Assembly: GCA_947579605.1 (NCBI GenBank)
Contig: OX388312.1
Location: forward strand, 6,820,001-6,884,000
DNA from: Athripsodes cinereus
Lineage: Eukaryota; Arthropoda; Insecta; Trichoptera; Leptoceridae
DNA length: 64,000 bases
Direction of reading: 5' to 3'
The notes beneath the pieces are model-generated. The model ran no database searches. It was not told where the DNA came from and saw only the letters and a list, made by a program, of their open reading frames with translations. The position numbers and the translations under genes are program-made. Numbering within the stretch: position 1 is the first letter of the stretch; every line of letters begins with the position of its first letter. Shown here piece after piece: positions 39,901 through 52,546 of the stretch.

Positions 39901-40284
39901 ATATCTCGTATTACTTATTTTTGTTATTGTTTAATCCATTTCCACTCAAGTAATTTGTGTAATCCTAAATTTTTTACAGGGAAATACTTTGGTTTCGATA
40001 TGACGTCCATTACGAGTATTAACTCCCTGCATGCTGACACACATCACATTATTTTACAAGTGTTGACTAGAAGAAATCATTCTTCAACAAGCTTGCCTTT
40101 TGGTTCATTATTATTATTACTGACAAAGAGACTACTTTTACAGGAATCATTACAGCGGAAGGCCAATGCGATCCCAGAAGAAAATTATCTAGTTGTCAAC
40201 CGTGCATACCGTACCGACATCGTTTGCCAACAAAAATATACAACTTTTGTGTATTTGTCTTTGTGTCATGGAGATGGTCGGTAA

Positions 40285-40420
40285 CTTGATGATAGATCTT
40301 CGAGCTTTCAATCGAGAGGTTTACAGTTTGAATACTCCACCTTCATGACACAAGCAAAAAATTGCAGCTTATAGTGGGGGTGTATTCATATTTTACTTTT
40401 TGTATTTATTAAAAAAAAAT
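40285..40420 (+). mobile_element. Degenerate SINE-like repeat
   Basis: GAGGTTTACAGTTTGAATACTCCACC resembles a worn box B region and is followed by an A-rich run. Related worn copies, inverted, seem to occur near 12390, 15950, 21460 and 63770 (GGTGGAGT..ATC..GGCTACTGAC). The family is defined only weakly. Confidence 0.35.
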
Positions 40421-40589
40421 CTTATTCTTCAATCGCCGTTTAGGTCTTCTTAACTTTAGAGATCACTATAAGAAAACTTATCATTCCTGTGTAATCCAGA
40501 ACAATTCCTTCTCTCGTTTTCATCCTAATAGTATATTATATTAATAAGTAATCCAGTGATATTGAGCGAGTTTCGTATCTACGTACTTA

Positions 40590-41099
40590 TATCATATACT
40601 TAATCGTTTTCGACAGCATTTTATGCTTTTTTACCCACTGGATAGCAGAGCAAACATAATCTCTAGTTGTCCTGTCGGCAAGGAAAGTTCATGTTCATAT
40701 TTTCAACATAGGGGTCTGGCCAACTATGTTGACCGTGCCTTCTATGTGGCTGATCCGTTGCTGTGCAACAAAATTCCCTTTGATTTGCGAACTCTGGAGA
40801 GTGTGGAGGTGTTCAAGACCAGGTTAAAAACCCTATTATTCGGGAAGTGTTATGATTCTTAAATGGGCCATTGCGGTGGTTTTTCCACAAAACGGCGCAT
40901 CATAAATAAGTTGTCTAATTATTATTATTATAGCATACTATGTCTTTATGGCCAGGAGAGAGATTCTCCTTTGATTAGGTTGTTTCTGTTTGATGATGTC
41001 TCTTTTGTTTTCTTTTCTTTCCTGCTGATATCGCCTTGGCCAAAAGCTGTTATGTTCTCAGTGCAGGGTGACATTTTTTAAGATAATAATAATAATACT
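40590..41099 (+). pseudogene. LINE RT C-terminus plus two 3' tails
   Basis: The 79-codon frame contains KIPFDLRTLESVEVFKTRLK-TLLF, matching the (L)WN-LP..IR..SL..FK.RLKT.LF C-terminus of CR1/L2/Jockey-type reverse transcriptases. A 3' UTR with TCCACAAAACGGCGCA and a (TTA)n tail ends near 40932. A second LINE end follows, with CGCCTTGGCCAAAAGCTGTT and CTCAGTGCAGGGTGA, finishing in (TAA)n at 41099. Confidence 0.68.
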
Positions 41100-42500
41100 G
41101 GTAGCTACATTTCGATGAACAAATAGAACAATAATATACATACCTAAAATGTATGTATGGTGGATACAGCAAGTGGCATTACTCATTCTGCGATACAAAC
41201 AGTATTGCAGCAAATATAGGCAATATCCTACATTGAATCAATATTGTACATATAGTATGGACGGTGTCTAGAGTGTCTACGTGAGAATATCGAGGTTATG
41301 GGCTACACGAATGAGTATTATAAGAATACATAATACAACCACATCAAACACTTAGGTAAGTATGGACAAAACATTATTACTATTAGTAGGTAGGTACTAT
41401 GTGTGTTTATAGATTGTGGAGGGAATGGCCTGCTGTACAGCTGTTCTTGTAGTCGCTACTGTCGGTTGCATGGTTATTTTGTTTTTTATTCACAATAAAT
41501 TTAATTATTATTTATTTAACGACTATGCTATCGTCAGTAGCGTTACGTCGACTGAAATGTGAACATTAAGGTTCCATTATTTTTTATATGAAATATTCAT
41601 GTTTTATTGAATTGACTAACGTTCTTTTTCTTCTTCGATGCCCTACAGCTCATACCGAGCCTTGGCCTCCATCAGCCCTCGCCTCCAACTCCTACTATCT
41701 CCCTCTGCGGTTTTCCGCAGTCTGTCACCTGTTGTAGTTGATATTGAAAATACTTATTATTTACATATATTTATTGTGAAATTTTATATGAACTTAAATA
41801 GTCTGATACAATCAAATTATTACAAAGGTACGCCACTGAATATGTTACGTGATAACTAGCGAGACATTGACACTATAATATGTTACATTGTATTAGATAT
41901 TATTTGAATATTTATTTTAATATATTTATAATACTTAACAAAAAATAGTGATATTTTAATAACTCTATTTAATAACTTATTTAGACAAAGAGAAAATAAA
42001 ACAGGAAACTAATCACAGATAAGAAAATTCTCCCATGAAAAAAACTTTCACAATTCGACACTCGATTATAACATGTTGTCGTTGAACAAACGTGACTTTC
42101 ATTTTTTATTATTTTATGTTCTGTACTTTTTGATTACGAGTAGTAAAATTCATAATTAGTTATTTTTTTATATTGTTGGGGTATAGTATGCACCGCGACC
42201 TATTAGATCTATTGTACTCCCCCTACTTAGCTTTCCTGGTGTTATCAGTGAAAGCGAACCCTCAAGTCCTAGACATCTTATAAAGTCCAGGATCTTGAGG
42301 GGAAATTCATAATAATGCCATCTATAAAATAATAGGTACACACTGTACGTTATGGCGATAGATGGTGGATAAGATGTTGCAAGGATTGATGGAGACGAAA
42401 AAAAAATAGTATTTGTAAGTCAGAAATACAATACAAATATTGAAGTACCTACCAATTATGAGTCATAAGCCTTATCAAATCACTTAATACTTTTCTCGTA
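41100..42500. other. Non-coding, mostly unassigned
   Basis: No gene is seen. CTCATACCGAGCCTTGGCCT near 41650 looks like a scrap of inverted LINE coding sequence. An imperfect hairpin (CCCTCAAGTCCT..AGGATCTTGAGGG) occurs at about 42260-42303. Confidence 0.4.
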
Positions 42501-42589
42501 GATTGAATGTGTATAATTATTTCGGAGCTTCGTCAGCGTTCTAAGACTGCTAAGTGTCGAAAAGATAACCATATTCTTTGTCCTCTATT

Positions 42590-43165
42590 TAAAATAAAAA
42601 AAATGTTTCCATTACCCCATCATAACCCAGGAAAAGATTCACCATTTTGCACTCACATAGATTTCCCTCAGGTCGTTATCGAACAATCTTCTGGCCATCC
42701 TATCACTTAACTCAAGTAACTACACGGACTCTTTTACAGTGCATCGATCCAGATTATGGAATCAATTTCCATTTAAGTCTCGCACTTGTAATTCTTTAAT
42801 TTATTCCGAAAGATTATTCCGATCAGAAGTCTTCTGTAAGTTTAACATATATATAATATGTGACCTATTTTGCCATTGTCTTGAACAATATTCGATTCGA
42901 AAACAAAACGACCAGCATCCGTACTTTTTAATTTTGATCCTGTCTACTTTTCTCCGTTCCTTTTTTTTATCACCTATTAACGTATTTTATTCATTTTATT
43001 ACATATGTATTCATTATTAAGTGGGTAATCATTAATCTTAATATTTTTACTAATTTTTCTACACTTCTATATTTATGCATGTTCCTTAGTTAGTTCTCTA
43101 GGAGTGTTTCTCCAAGGATCTTAGATGGAAGGATCTTAATGTTAAAAGAAATAAATAGATTTCTA
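42590..43165 (+). pseudogene. LINE RT C-terminal remnant
   Basis: SPFCTHIDFPQV followed, after a break, by VHRSRLWNQFPFKSRTCNSL is the kind of C-terminal sequence seen in Jockey/I-type reverse transcriptases. It is followed by AT-rich 3' UTR-like DNA with several AATAAA motifs. It is heavily decayed. Confidence 0.5.
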
Positions 43166-43617
43166 ATAAATAATCAGATTTAATTCATCCTTACCTAGGT
43201 ACAATGATCTTTTAAGGAAGCAGATGATGATGCCAATAAACAATAAATCAATAAGGTGTTGAAATGGCAACCTTGCGGAACTCCAGCGGTGAGATAATAG
43301 AATTTGTATCAAATCATTCTTTCCTGCGGCTATACCTAATGTTTTATTCGTCTGCACCATTGATTCGAAACTATGTAATAAGTTTAATAATTTGTTATCT
43401 ATTTAATTACGAATTTGTACACTAACATCAATAATATCTACTCACCTTAACTAAGCTCATAAAGAAAATACATAACTATTTAGTCTTGCATAGCTAAGCA
43501 CGTATGTCTAAAATTAAAGTAAATTAATGAAAAATTTACAAATATTTTTTTTTCTTTGTTACTACATAGCTACTCAATATTTTACCGAATGTTTAAATAC
43601 TATACCATCACAGCATA

Positions 43618-43945
43618 TTTATTTATTTATTTATTTTATTCTTCACTGTACATTGTTTACAATAATACAAATTAACATAGAAAATATCATTTATCCAATT
43701 CAATGCACAGAGGGCGAGTTTATCGCTAAAATGCGATGTCTTCCAACTAACCCGGTTATTAAAATCAAAAAACAAAACAAAACAAAAAAAAACAGACATA
43801 TATATACATATCTACAGTAATATTATATATTATATTGATTGTATATTGATTGTATTTAATTTGAATGTATACCTTTTATGTAATTGTTTTTTATCAATGT
43901 ACAGTAAAGAATGAATAAATAAATAAATAAATAAATAAATAAATA
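43618..43945. repeat. Two family E LINE 3' ends in inverted array
   Basis: The left end (TATT)nATTCTTCACTGTACATTG is the inverse of the right end CAATGTACAGTAAAGAATGA(ATAA)n, so both borders carry the same 3' tail facing outwards. The left copy continues with AGAGGGCGAGTTTATCGCTA, shared with 49288-49460 and 12569-12680. Confidence 0.65.
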
Positions 43946-43965
43946 TTTATAATATTATAATATAT

Positions 43966-44295
43966 CATATTATCACATATCCCACAAGTAGCCAGTGAAC
44001 ACTGTTACGTAATAAACATACAGCTTATCCTCTTCGTGTCAATAATCAAATAAGATATTCAGGATGGGTGGCATGCCTCATCGCTGAATTATATATGTCA
44101 ATTGCCTTATACAGGGCCCTATTCGTAAATATCACGTTTTAAGACATTTAAAATCTTCAGTTCAGCGATGAGACATCGATGTGCCACCCATTCTTAATGT
44201 CTTAACTTTTATTGGCACGGGGAAGATGACATGCATCTTTATTACAAGCAGTTGGTCAGCTGGCTACCCCATTTGTGAAAGGTGTCGTGATGAAA
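43966..44295. mobile_element. Family D full foldback element
   Basis: The left arm (TATCACATATCCCACAAGTA, then TCAGGATGGGTGGCATGCCT, CATCGCTGAATT) is the inverse of the right arm (CAGTTCAGCGATGAG, GCCACCCATTCTTAATGTCT, TGGCACGGGGAAGATG, GGCTACCCCATTTGTGAAAG). Arms are about 130 bp around a ~60-bp centre. This is the best view of the two-armed form of the family. Confidence 0.72.
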
Positions 44296-45799
44296 TTGAT
44301 GGAAATATTATATGGAAATAATGAATATTCATTATTCACCTATGTATAATGAATAATTTTAGTCAGGCATAAAGTGTGAAAAACGCTATGTTTTGTTAGT
44401 ACCTAATGTGTCATTTAGCCTGGAGTAATTTTTTTGTTTGTGGGTACCTACGCCTGACAGATTATTAAGATGCTACCCGTTGTGCGACACGTAATAACAA
44501 TATATCTAAAGGTAGAATTTAATTGATCGAACTGTAATAACTCAGTACCTATTAACTATAGCGACATTGACATACAAAATAATATTGCGATGAACAACAT
44601 TGTTCCCACAGATGGTTGAGATAATAAGGCGGCACCTGTAGGTACGAGTAAGTTGAATAACCCAACGTAGGAATTGGAACAACAAACGACCTCCCTTAGA
44701 TACCTATATAGAAAAATACTTCTCAGAGTATTCTTATATCAAGTACCTACTCTACTAAAGCAATTCATAAATATTTTTAGATCAATCAATTATTATTGAA
44801 ATTGCATTCTTTAACATCCAAGTCCAAGTTTTATAATTGCGCTAGATCCAATTTTAAGAAGGTCAGATCTCTGGTGGATCTTTGAGAAGACACAATAATT
44901 GCTTATATTCAACCTTGTTCTATTGCACAAATCATATTTTTTTTTTAACTCATTCTTCATTCTTCAATATTTAAATACAAAAGGGCCATTATTTTCAATG
45001 CAACCGGGATTTACATCCTTAGTCACAGATTTTTACTAAAAACATATGTATGTATTTATGAATACAAAAAATGCAAAATATCTTGGAAATCTCACAAACA
45101 GTTCCAAAGTTATGGCCTTTCCAAGTCCGAATTTTAAATTTTCTGGCTACTTTTGAAAAAATATTTAAAAAAACGGCTCTGTAACTATAAGAAATCTGTG
45201 CCTTTTCATCGTAACTTTTAATGATTTTATACTAAAAAAAGGAACAAACGAACCCACTTGCTAATCGCAATTTGTACTCTCATATATTTGATTTTAATAT
45301 TCTACACTTAATAATTATGCACTCGCATCTAACAAATCGAAAAATTCTAAGAAAAATACGAATTATTGCACAAATACACGTTTCAATCAAGCACACAAAA
45401 ATATTTACGTGTTTTCTCAAAATGGAACCTTTTCATCTTTGAATTTACTGATCATGACTCACATTTAGTATCATCTTATTGGATCTATAATCTTTCAAGA
45501 CAAACTAGTAGGTAGGCTAGATACATTATATTATCAAATTGTAGGTGATTAAATTTTGTTGCAAGGTTTCTATTGTATTGCGTTACTAGCATCATAGTCC
45601 TATTTAATTATCTCTATGTAGGTAAATCTTTTTAACAATCATTCGACATAATAACTAGTCGTTTGAAGATGAATATCTATTACTAACGAACATCTTTGTC
45701 AATGTATTACTATTCATTATTTGTACATTTGTTATACAGAGCTTAATTAAAAAAATGAGGACACATCTCTAATCTATGCATTTACATTATTACAAGCTA

Positions 45800-46140
45800 A
45801 TGTACATCTCATCAAATTTGTTATTATTGAGTATTAGTGTATTTTTACATTAAGTGCTTTGGTAAATATCATCAAACTCGTAAGTAGTTATATTTATTTT
45901 TACGTTTAGTGCTTTGGTAAATTTCATCAAACTTGTAGGTAGTCATAATTGTTTACACGTCAAGTGTTCTGGTAAATCTCATCAAACTCTAAAGTAGTAA
46001 TATTTATTTTTGGTAAATCTCATCAAACTCGTAGGCATGTTTGATCTTACGCACAGTATGTACATACCTTGGTAAATCTAGAAATGTTGTCGTTTTGCAT
46101 AGTGCTTTGGTAAAACTTCTTAAACTCGTATTCTCGCCCA
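45800..46140. repeat. Degenerate ~60-bp tandem repeat
   Basis: The core TTTGGTAAATCTCATCAAAC followed by TCGTA(A/G)GTAGT recurs at about 45858, 45911, 45969, 46010 and, weaker, 46065 and 46107, with TTATTTTTACGT spacers between. Period is irregular (about 40-60 bp). Confidence 0.7.
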
Positions 46141-47182
46141 ATGTGTAGGTACACGAGTAGGTTGATGAGTATCTTAGCATCCTATCATGATTGACTTCTT
46201 CTGGTATTTCTGATGGTTAACTGATAATTTATTATTTTATTGTAACTGATAATCATTAATGGAATGTATTTTTTTATTGTTAATATAGTTTTTAGGTAAT
46301 ATTCAGTATTAAGGATAGGTACATTATACTGAGACAATGTACAAAGACAAATTTAAAAATTATGTTTAAAAAATAACAACATTAAAACAAAATTCGAAAT
46401 GGAACATGGAAACGTTTGAAAAATAGAATCTAGATTAGGAGGTACCTACTTAGAAAATAGTTTTGTTGGAACATAATACACAATTTTTAACAAAGATTTT
46501 ATACTGATTAACGCACATCACGATTTAATGATGGTGAGAATTTCTATTAAAAATATATATGCACCCTGGTGGTTAAATTGACCCATCTATTATAATATTG
46601 TGCTTTATCCAGTTGGCGTGTTATGTGGACATTGAGTACATATTTAACATAAAGAAGCTTTAAACATGTAATGTATTTTATAACTATTATTCATGAGATA
46701 ATAGTCATTGTAATTATTTAATTGTTCTAAGGTGAGAAAAACACGAAAGTCAGTTATTAAGACATTATTTTTGTTGCTGTGTTGTATCTGATATTATTTG
46801 CATGTAGAAAAAAATGATACAAGTCAAGTATATTATATTTCATTTAATTATTGATGCATAAAGAGAATTAGATAATAATAATATCATGCCCAGTATGCTA
46901 ACGAACGACTTATTCAACATCGTAAATAATTTATAGTTTCAATATTTGTTTTAATTTTAGAGTAGGTATTGATAATAAACATTTCAGTATTTTTTTTTAA
47001 TTTGTTGCTCTATTCACCACGTAATAAATATTCACTTTATGTGACTTAAGTGTCGGCCGTACCGATGTTGAATTTGTACGCGACCTATATAATACATGTA
47101 AATGCAAAATTACTGATTAGGTAGTTAATACTGAAAATAAAACATAGGATATTCAAATAAATTGTCATGTAAACGGATAAAT

Positions 47183-47225
47183 AGGAGTCTTTGGACTCCT
47201 GAAATATCCGAGAAATAAAGTTATT
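47183..47225 (+). other. Stem-loop followed by AATAAA
   Basis: AGGAGTCTTTGGACTCCT is a perfect 7-bp stem, followed by GAGAAATAAAGTTATTTC. It resembles LINE or histone-like 3' ends. No associated ORF is visible upstream. Confidence 0.35.
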
Positions 47226-49287
47226 TCAACTTAAGATGTTCATTTGTATTTATATTAAGTTCATTACACATATTCAAGAAGTATTTCATTACAAAAAATA
47301 GTACGGAAAATAGTTTTTTTTTGTTTAACCCTTCTTAAAAAGTACAATTTAATACACGCAATGTCATTTATTTAGTCAAATATGTTAACCTGAATTCTAT
47401 ACATAATTATGTAAATGAAAACCAATTGCATTTTTATCCACATGCATAATATGCCTTATATCCGTTTCCAGATCGGCAGCATAATAAATTATTCAACTCA
47501 TCGAATTGTTGATAATAATGTAAGTAATACTAAATGTTATTACCACCGTGAGATTTTGTGGAGTTTCCGATTGTAATCATTGATTAAGTAATAAATAAAT
47601 TCGCTACTATGTTATATAACCAAAAATAATCTATGAATGATTTGCAAACATAGTTAGGTACATAACGAATGGTGTTAGATAAAGATGTATTTTATTGAAA
47701 TAAATCGCTAAACATAATTAAATTATCACTAGGTACCTATAATAAAATACTGTTTTTATGCATAGTGATGGCAAAAAATTAACATTAAAATCTATTATTT
47801 AAGATTATTTCATGTATGTAGTTGTGAAAGATAGAGTCGTTAGTAACAACGTTTGTATAAATAAAAATATTAAATACTTACCTAGTAGAGGAATAGGAAG
47901 TCATTGATAGATATTGGTCAGATCAGGAAAAGGGAAGGTTTGCAGAAAAATACCTAATCATAAAATTTAATGACGTTTTCGGCACAGTGAAAAAATAGCA
48001 CTATTTTATATTATGCACCAGTAGACACTTTATAATAGAAACGCTCGTTCCTTTCCGATAATAAATTTACAACATAATCTGAATAGACAGGTACAAAATA
48101 ATTTATTTCTCATAAAATTAATACCAACTTTTATCAGCTATTTCTACGCTATAATAATTGTTTGGTAATGTTATTATCGACCTTCGTCTTGGATCAGTGA
48201 TCATTGTAAAGGTGAATGATGATTGAAGAAGTCCAGCAGGATTTGAACGATTTTTCACGGGCATTGATCGCGACAGACGTCCTAGAAAAAATACAAGGAC
48301 AACTGTTTTGCTACAACCATTCAAGATTTAACTATGAAATTATTTTTACTGAAATCGGAAACGATTTGTTTAGATTTTATTATTTTTTTCTTTGTCTACG
48401 TGCAAGTTGTTTTCGAGTAATGATTTATAATTACATATCTTTGCTTCCTTTCATATTTTTATCGACACATAAAAATAATCATGTTGAAAACATCAACCGT
48501 TTAATCTATGTTATTTAATTGTTATGTGATGTTTTAAACGATTCATTTCAAGCTTATCTTTATACACATAATCATAAATACACTCAAACATACCTACACC
48601 CTAACATCTTCTCCGTGTCCTAGTTGTACCTACATAGTTTCTTTCTACAAAGATCGCTGCTTCCAGGAACTCTGACCACTCGAAACCAAGTCTTTCAACA
48701 CATACGCCTTTGTCTAGTCTAGGTACTGCATGAATATTTAAAACTGCAAATATTTCGTTTCTTAGTGTGATAATTAATTGAGTGTGAGTTATTTACATAT
48801 AATTCTGATAAGCAAAATGGAACGTGCGTTTGTAATGTGTAACCTTGCACCGAAGAAAGTAAAAAATAAGGTTGCTTTTATGCCTACATACATATATGTA
48901 CTTACCATGTGTTTAGGTTTTAAACAAACATTAATGTCCTGGATGTAATGTCCTAGAAATGATGAATTGTAGTGTCTTTGAGGTGCTTTGGCACGTAAAC
49001 GACACTTTAATATTGTCCAATAATAATAATAATAATAATAATTAACAAAGTTATTTAATAAATTAATTAATTAAAGTTAATAAATTCATCTCTCAAGTAG
49101 AAGAGCGGTTGTTAATACATTTCTAAACTAATGAAAATGAAAGTTAATATATAGGTTCTTTATTTAATCATTGATTTCATGTGATCATAATAAATTGAAT
49201 GAGGGAAACTACTATCGTCTTGTAAGGAGCGCTTTTTCTCTGTGTATTGAGAAGTTATTTTATAGACAATTTTGAAAGTAGCTATAC

Positions 49288-49460
49288 CTTTAGGTATTTG
49301 TGCACTTATTTATTTATGTATTAATACTTTACTGTACATTGATCATAATAAATACAATTTTATATAAAAATGCATTCCAATTAGAAATTCCAACCTACAC
49401 AATATACAGAGGGCGAGTTTATCGCAAAGGCGCGATCTCTTCCAACTTACCCAACTAATT
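49288..49460 (-). repeat. LINE 3' end remnant, family E
   Basis: TTTACTGTACATTGATCATA..AGAGGGCGAGTTTATCGC..CTCTTCCAACTTACCC, another copy of the 12569 and 43618 family. Confidence 0.6.
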
Positions 49461-49964
49461 TATGGAATCCACTGTGATGGTATAGGTTGATACATACCTA
49501 TACTATTAGGTATATGTATAATGAATATTAAAAAATAATTTAAAAATTAATTCAATAATCAGTGAACTGTTCAATAGAACGGACTATAAATATAACATAT
49601 TTCATATTTTTTCATCGATGTTTTAAGGTCAATAAAATTAATGTGAAAGAGCAATTACCTACCTCCAAACATTACACATTATTATTATCAGCTGTTTAAA
49701 CCAAATAGATAAATGAAAATATTGCCGTTTGAAACAAGGTTGTGATTTTTTTGATAACCTTCCTAATGTAAAATTAAAGGTCAGGAGGTAATTTTGAACA
49801 CATCGTTAACTTTGATGTATTTTTTTCGACTTTTGAAAAATCATCAATTTGTTCCAAAATCCATAACCGTTCTTCTAAATGCCTACTATTATTATTATTA
49901 TTATTCTATTACTCATACAATTTTTAGGCATTTCCCATAGATAATTATTTTTGTTTATGTTTAA

Positions 49965-50540
49965 TGTTAATATGACGTGGTTAGATGGAAGAAATCACTA
50001 TAAAATGATTATTTCGCCACTGCATATCATCACAGTTATAGTTATAGTTTTCCAATTATTGTCCCTAGGCCCCTGTTAAGCAGGCACTTGGACTCGTCAT
50101 ACATACATTCACAAAATTCATTACAGTCTCTTGATCTGTTCAAGAGTCGATTAAAGACACACTTGTTTGGTATATCATATAAATGATATACATAAATTGT
50201 ACAACTTATTGTTATTTATATATGTTTTAGTTTTTATAATAGCTTATTAATATTTGTATTAAATGTATCAGGCTTTAATCATAGGTATAAACACGATATT
50301 TTAGGATGCGCCCTTGAAGTGAATATATTCCACAAAACGGCGCACTATAAATTGTCTAGTTATTATTATTATTATTATTATTATTACAATTTCAAACACA
50401 ATCGATGAAAGAACAATCAAAGTAAAACAAAACATCAAATTACATTTTTCTTATGTGTTTTCATTTTTCTTATACTGATTTGTTGATTTTGTTATGTGAA
50501 TGATGGTGTGCAAGAAGAATAACATAAATAAACAATGAAT
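49965..50540 (+). mobile_element. LINE 3' UTR, family F, interrupted by another LINE
   Basis: The left part (GACGTGGTTAGATGGAAGAA..TTTCGCCACTGCATATCATC) and right part (ACTGATTTGTTGATTTTGTT..GTGTGCAAGAAGAATAACAT) together equal the inverse of 8155-8400. The ~390 bp between them is foreign (50047-50440). Confidence 0.72.
50047..50440 (+). pseudogene. Nested LINE 3' end with RT scrap
   Basis: AGTCTCTTGATCTGTTCAAG, AGTCGATTAAAGACACACTT encodes a SLDLFKSRLKTHLF-like RT C-terminus. The 3' part TTCCACAAAACGGCGCAC and (TTA)n tail match 40880-40932. It lies inside the family F element. Confidence 0.65.
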
Positions 50541-51039
50541 GAGTTCACACAAAGTTTAAAAATGGAATAGCAATTTCGAAAATAAAATAGACTAGTAATA
50601 TTCTTAGATTAACAATAATATTATGTTATTACCCTTTGGTTTAGAAGATTTGTAATATTATACGATTTTTATTAGATCTCAAAGGTGGATTAAACCTTTT
50701 CTCAAACGACTTTGTACTTTGAGTTTTTCATAAATTTTTATTATATAACAATATTACTGGATTTAAATGCAAGTATTGTTCCTCACTTTTAAAAATTCTA
50801 ACGTTGTTAATAATACCTATAATTGGATGTGATGAATAATTTATTATGGTATGACTCTTTTTTGATTTTAGTTTGTTTTTTTTTGGTATGATTTTCTTGT
50901 ATATTTCTGATTTGATCTATATGCTATGATTAAACTTGTTAAGTAGAATTTCTAATCGGAACATTATGACTGTATGTGTATGTCTTTTTTCTGATTGCTA
51001 ATTTTTTATTTTAATTGCTTATAAAGTATAAAATAATTC

Positions 51040-51165
51040 TCCCCAAAGCACGAGCTACGCTCAATTTTGGGGAGTAATTGTATTGGGAAAAAAATATATT
51101 ATTTTATTGTTCGTTTATTGTAAATGATATTTGTGTTTAATAAACTATTATTATTATTATGTCAA
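51040..51165 (+). repeat. LINE 3' terminus with hairpin
   Basis: CTCCCCAAA..TTTTGGGGAG forms a stem, then AATAAACTATTATTATTA. It looks like a LINE end. No coding sequence is attached. Confidence 0.45.
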
Positions 51166-51676
51166 ACCTGTCACATGAAATTAAAAGTGATTTTTTTATA
51201 TATTTATTCATTATTTTTGTGAGTTTATACACAGATTATCAGTAACGATTTCGAAACATCCGATAACAATAATGTTCTTAAGTACTACATTATTTAACTA
51301 CTAGTCAATATTATACTTTAAGGTGGATAGTTGGTAAAGTACTGAACGGAATGTAATAAATACCGATTAATAAGTTAAACAAGGTTTTGTGGTTAACCAT
51401 ATGTCGAGATCACTCTGTCATACTAAGGTAGGCAGTAGAATATTCAATGTAATGATATTTACATAGGTGAGGTTCCGGTAAACATTGAGACGGTAAAGTA
51501 TGCTAGAATAAATATTAATATAATATTAAAATTTAAAATCATACATTTAGTCATGAAGTACTGCAGCTACAAGAGATGTGGTTGCAGGTATCATAAGTAG
51601 ATGTATCGAATTATGGAAGTGAATTAAAATTTAACTTTGTAGATGACTTCTTTGTACTTGAATGTCAGATGAAACA

Positions 51677-51889
51677 TGCATAACATAACATGCATAGACA
51701 ATTCACACAGATCGAGCTAGTCCCAAACAAAGTTGAATCTTGTATTATGGGTACTAACACGACGATACACACATATACAATGCACTAAACACATAAACAT
51801 GTAACACCTGGGTCTGGACCCAGGACAATTTGAAAAAGGTCGGCCTGGCCGGGAATCGAACCCGGGACACTGGCCGGCGAAACATAATT
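51677..51889 (-). mobile_element. tRNA-derived SINE, family B, truncated
   Basis: It matches 25258-25500 through GATCGAGCTAGTCCCAAA, CTAACACGACGATACACA and GGCCGGGAATCGAACCCGGG (box B inverted), but stops before the box A part. Confidence 0.78.
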
Positions 51890-52546
51890 TGTTCAAAGCA
51901 TTATTCGCAAATAATGTATAGATGGTTTTATGTCCATTTTTGATTAAGTGCTGAAAATAATATCGTAACACGTGTGTTCTGAATACGACCTTTCAATATT
52001 TTTTTTGTAATTTCCGCATTTGACTGAATTCTCAAACAATTACGTACATACATAGATACATAAGATTCTTAAAAATTATATTTAAAGTTGCTCTTCAACA
52101 AACATTTAAAATGCACAATTCAACAGATTGTTAAAATTTCTTTATCAAAGAGCATCAACATAATAAAGTAACTACTACTAGTTCCAGTGCAAGTGGTTAC
52201 GAATCGTTTTGAATTCAAACTTTTAACATATTGCATTCTATGCAAGTCAAGTTTATAGTTTTTTTTGTAATCACAAACTTGTAGACCAGCCCACTTGTAA
52301 GACATAATTATTAATAATATAAAAATATAATAATATTAAACGTGATTATCATTCGAAACAATAATTAAATTTATAATATTGTATTATATCAACTATCAGT
52401 CACTCGTTCAAGGTTAACATTTCAATCAAGTTCCGAGAGGTCGGACGTTGCCTTTTGATTGAGTGCAAAAAATCTTTTGCCAACCAATGGATTAAAATAA
52501 ATTATTAAAATGTATTATTTTTTTATTATTTTAGTCTGGTACATGA

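Larger units (their letters stand above)
44300..49285. other. Gene-free AT-rich stretch
   Basis: About 5 kb with no ORF above 100 codons and no recognisable coding motif. It holds a degenerate tandem repeat (45800-46140) and a stem-loop followed by AATAAA (47183-47225), which may be a retroelement 3' end. Confidence 0.5.

Noticed and set aside
39955..40284. 109-aa plus-strand frame
   Set aside because: Starts beside LINE fragments, has no family resemblance that I can see, and shows no splice or promoter evidence.
48118..48518. Overlapping 68- and 100-aa frames on opposite strands
   Set aside because: No conserved motif, AT-driven Phe/Ile/Tyr composition, and nothing around them suggests a gene.
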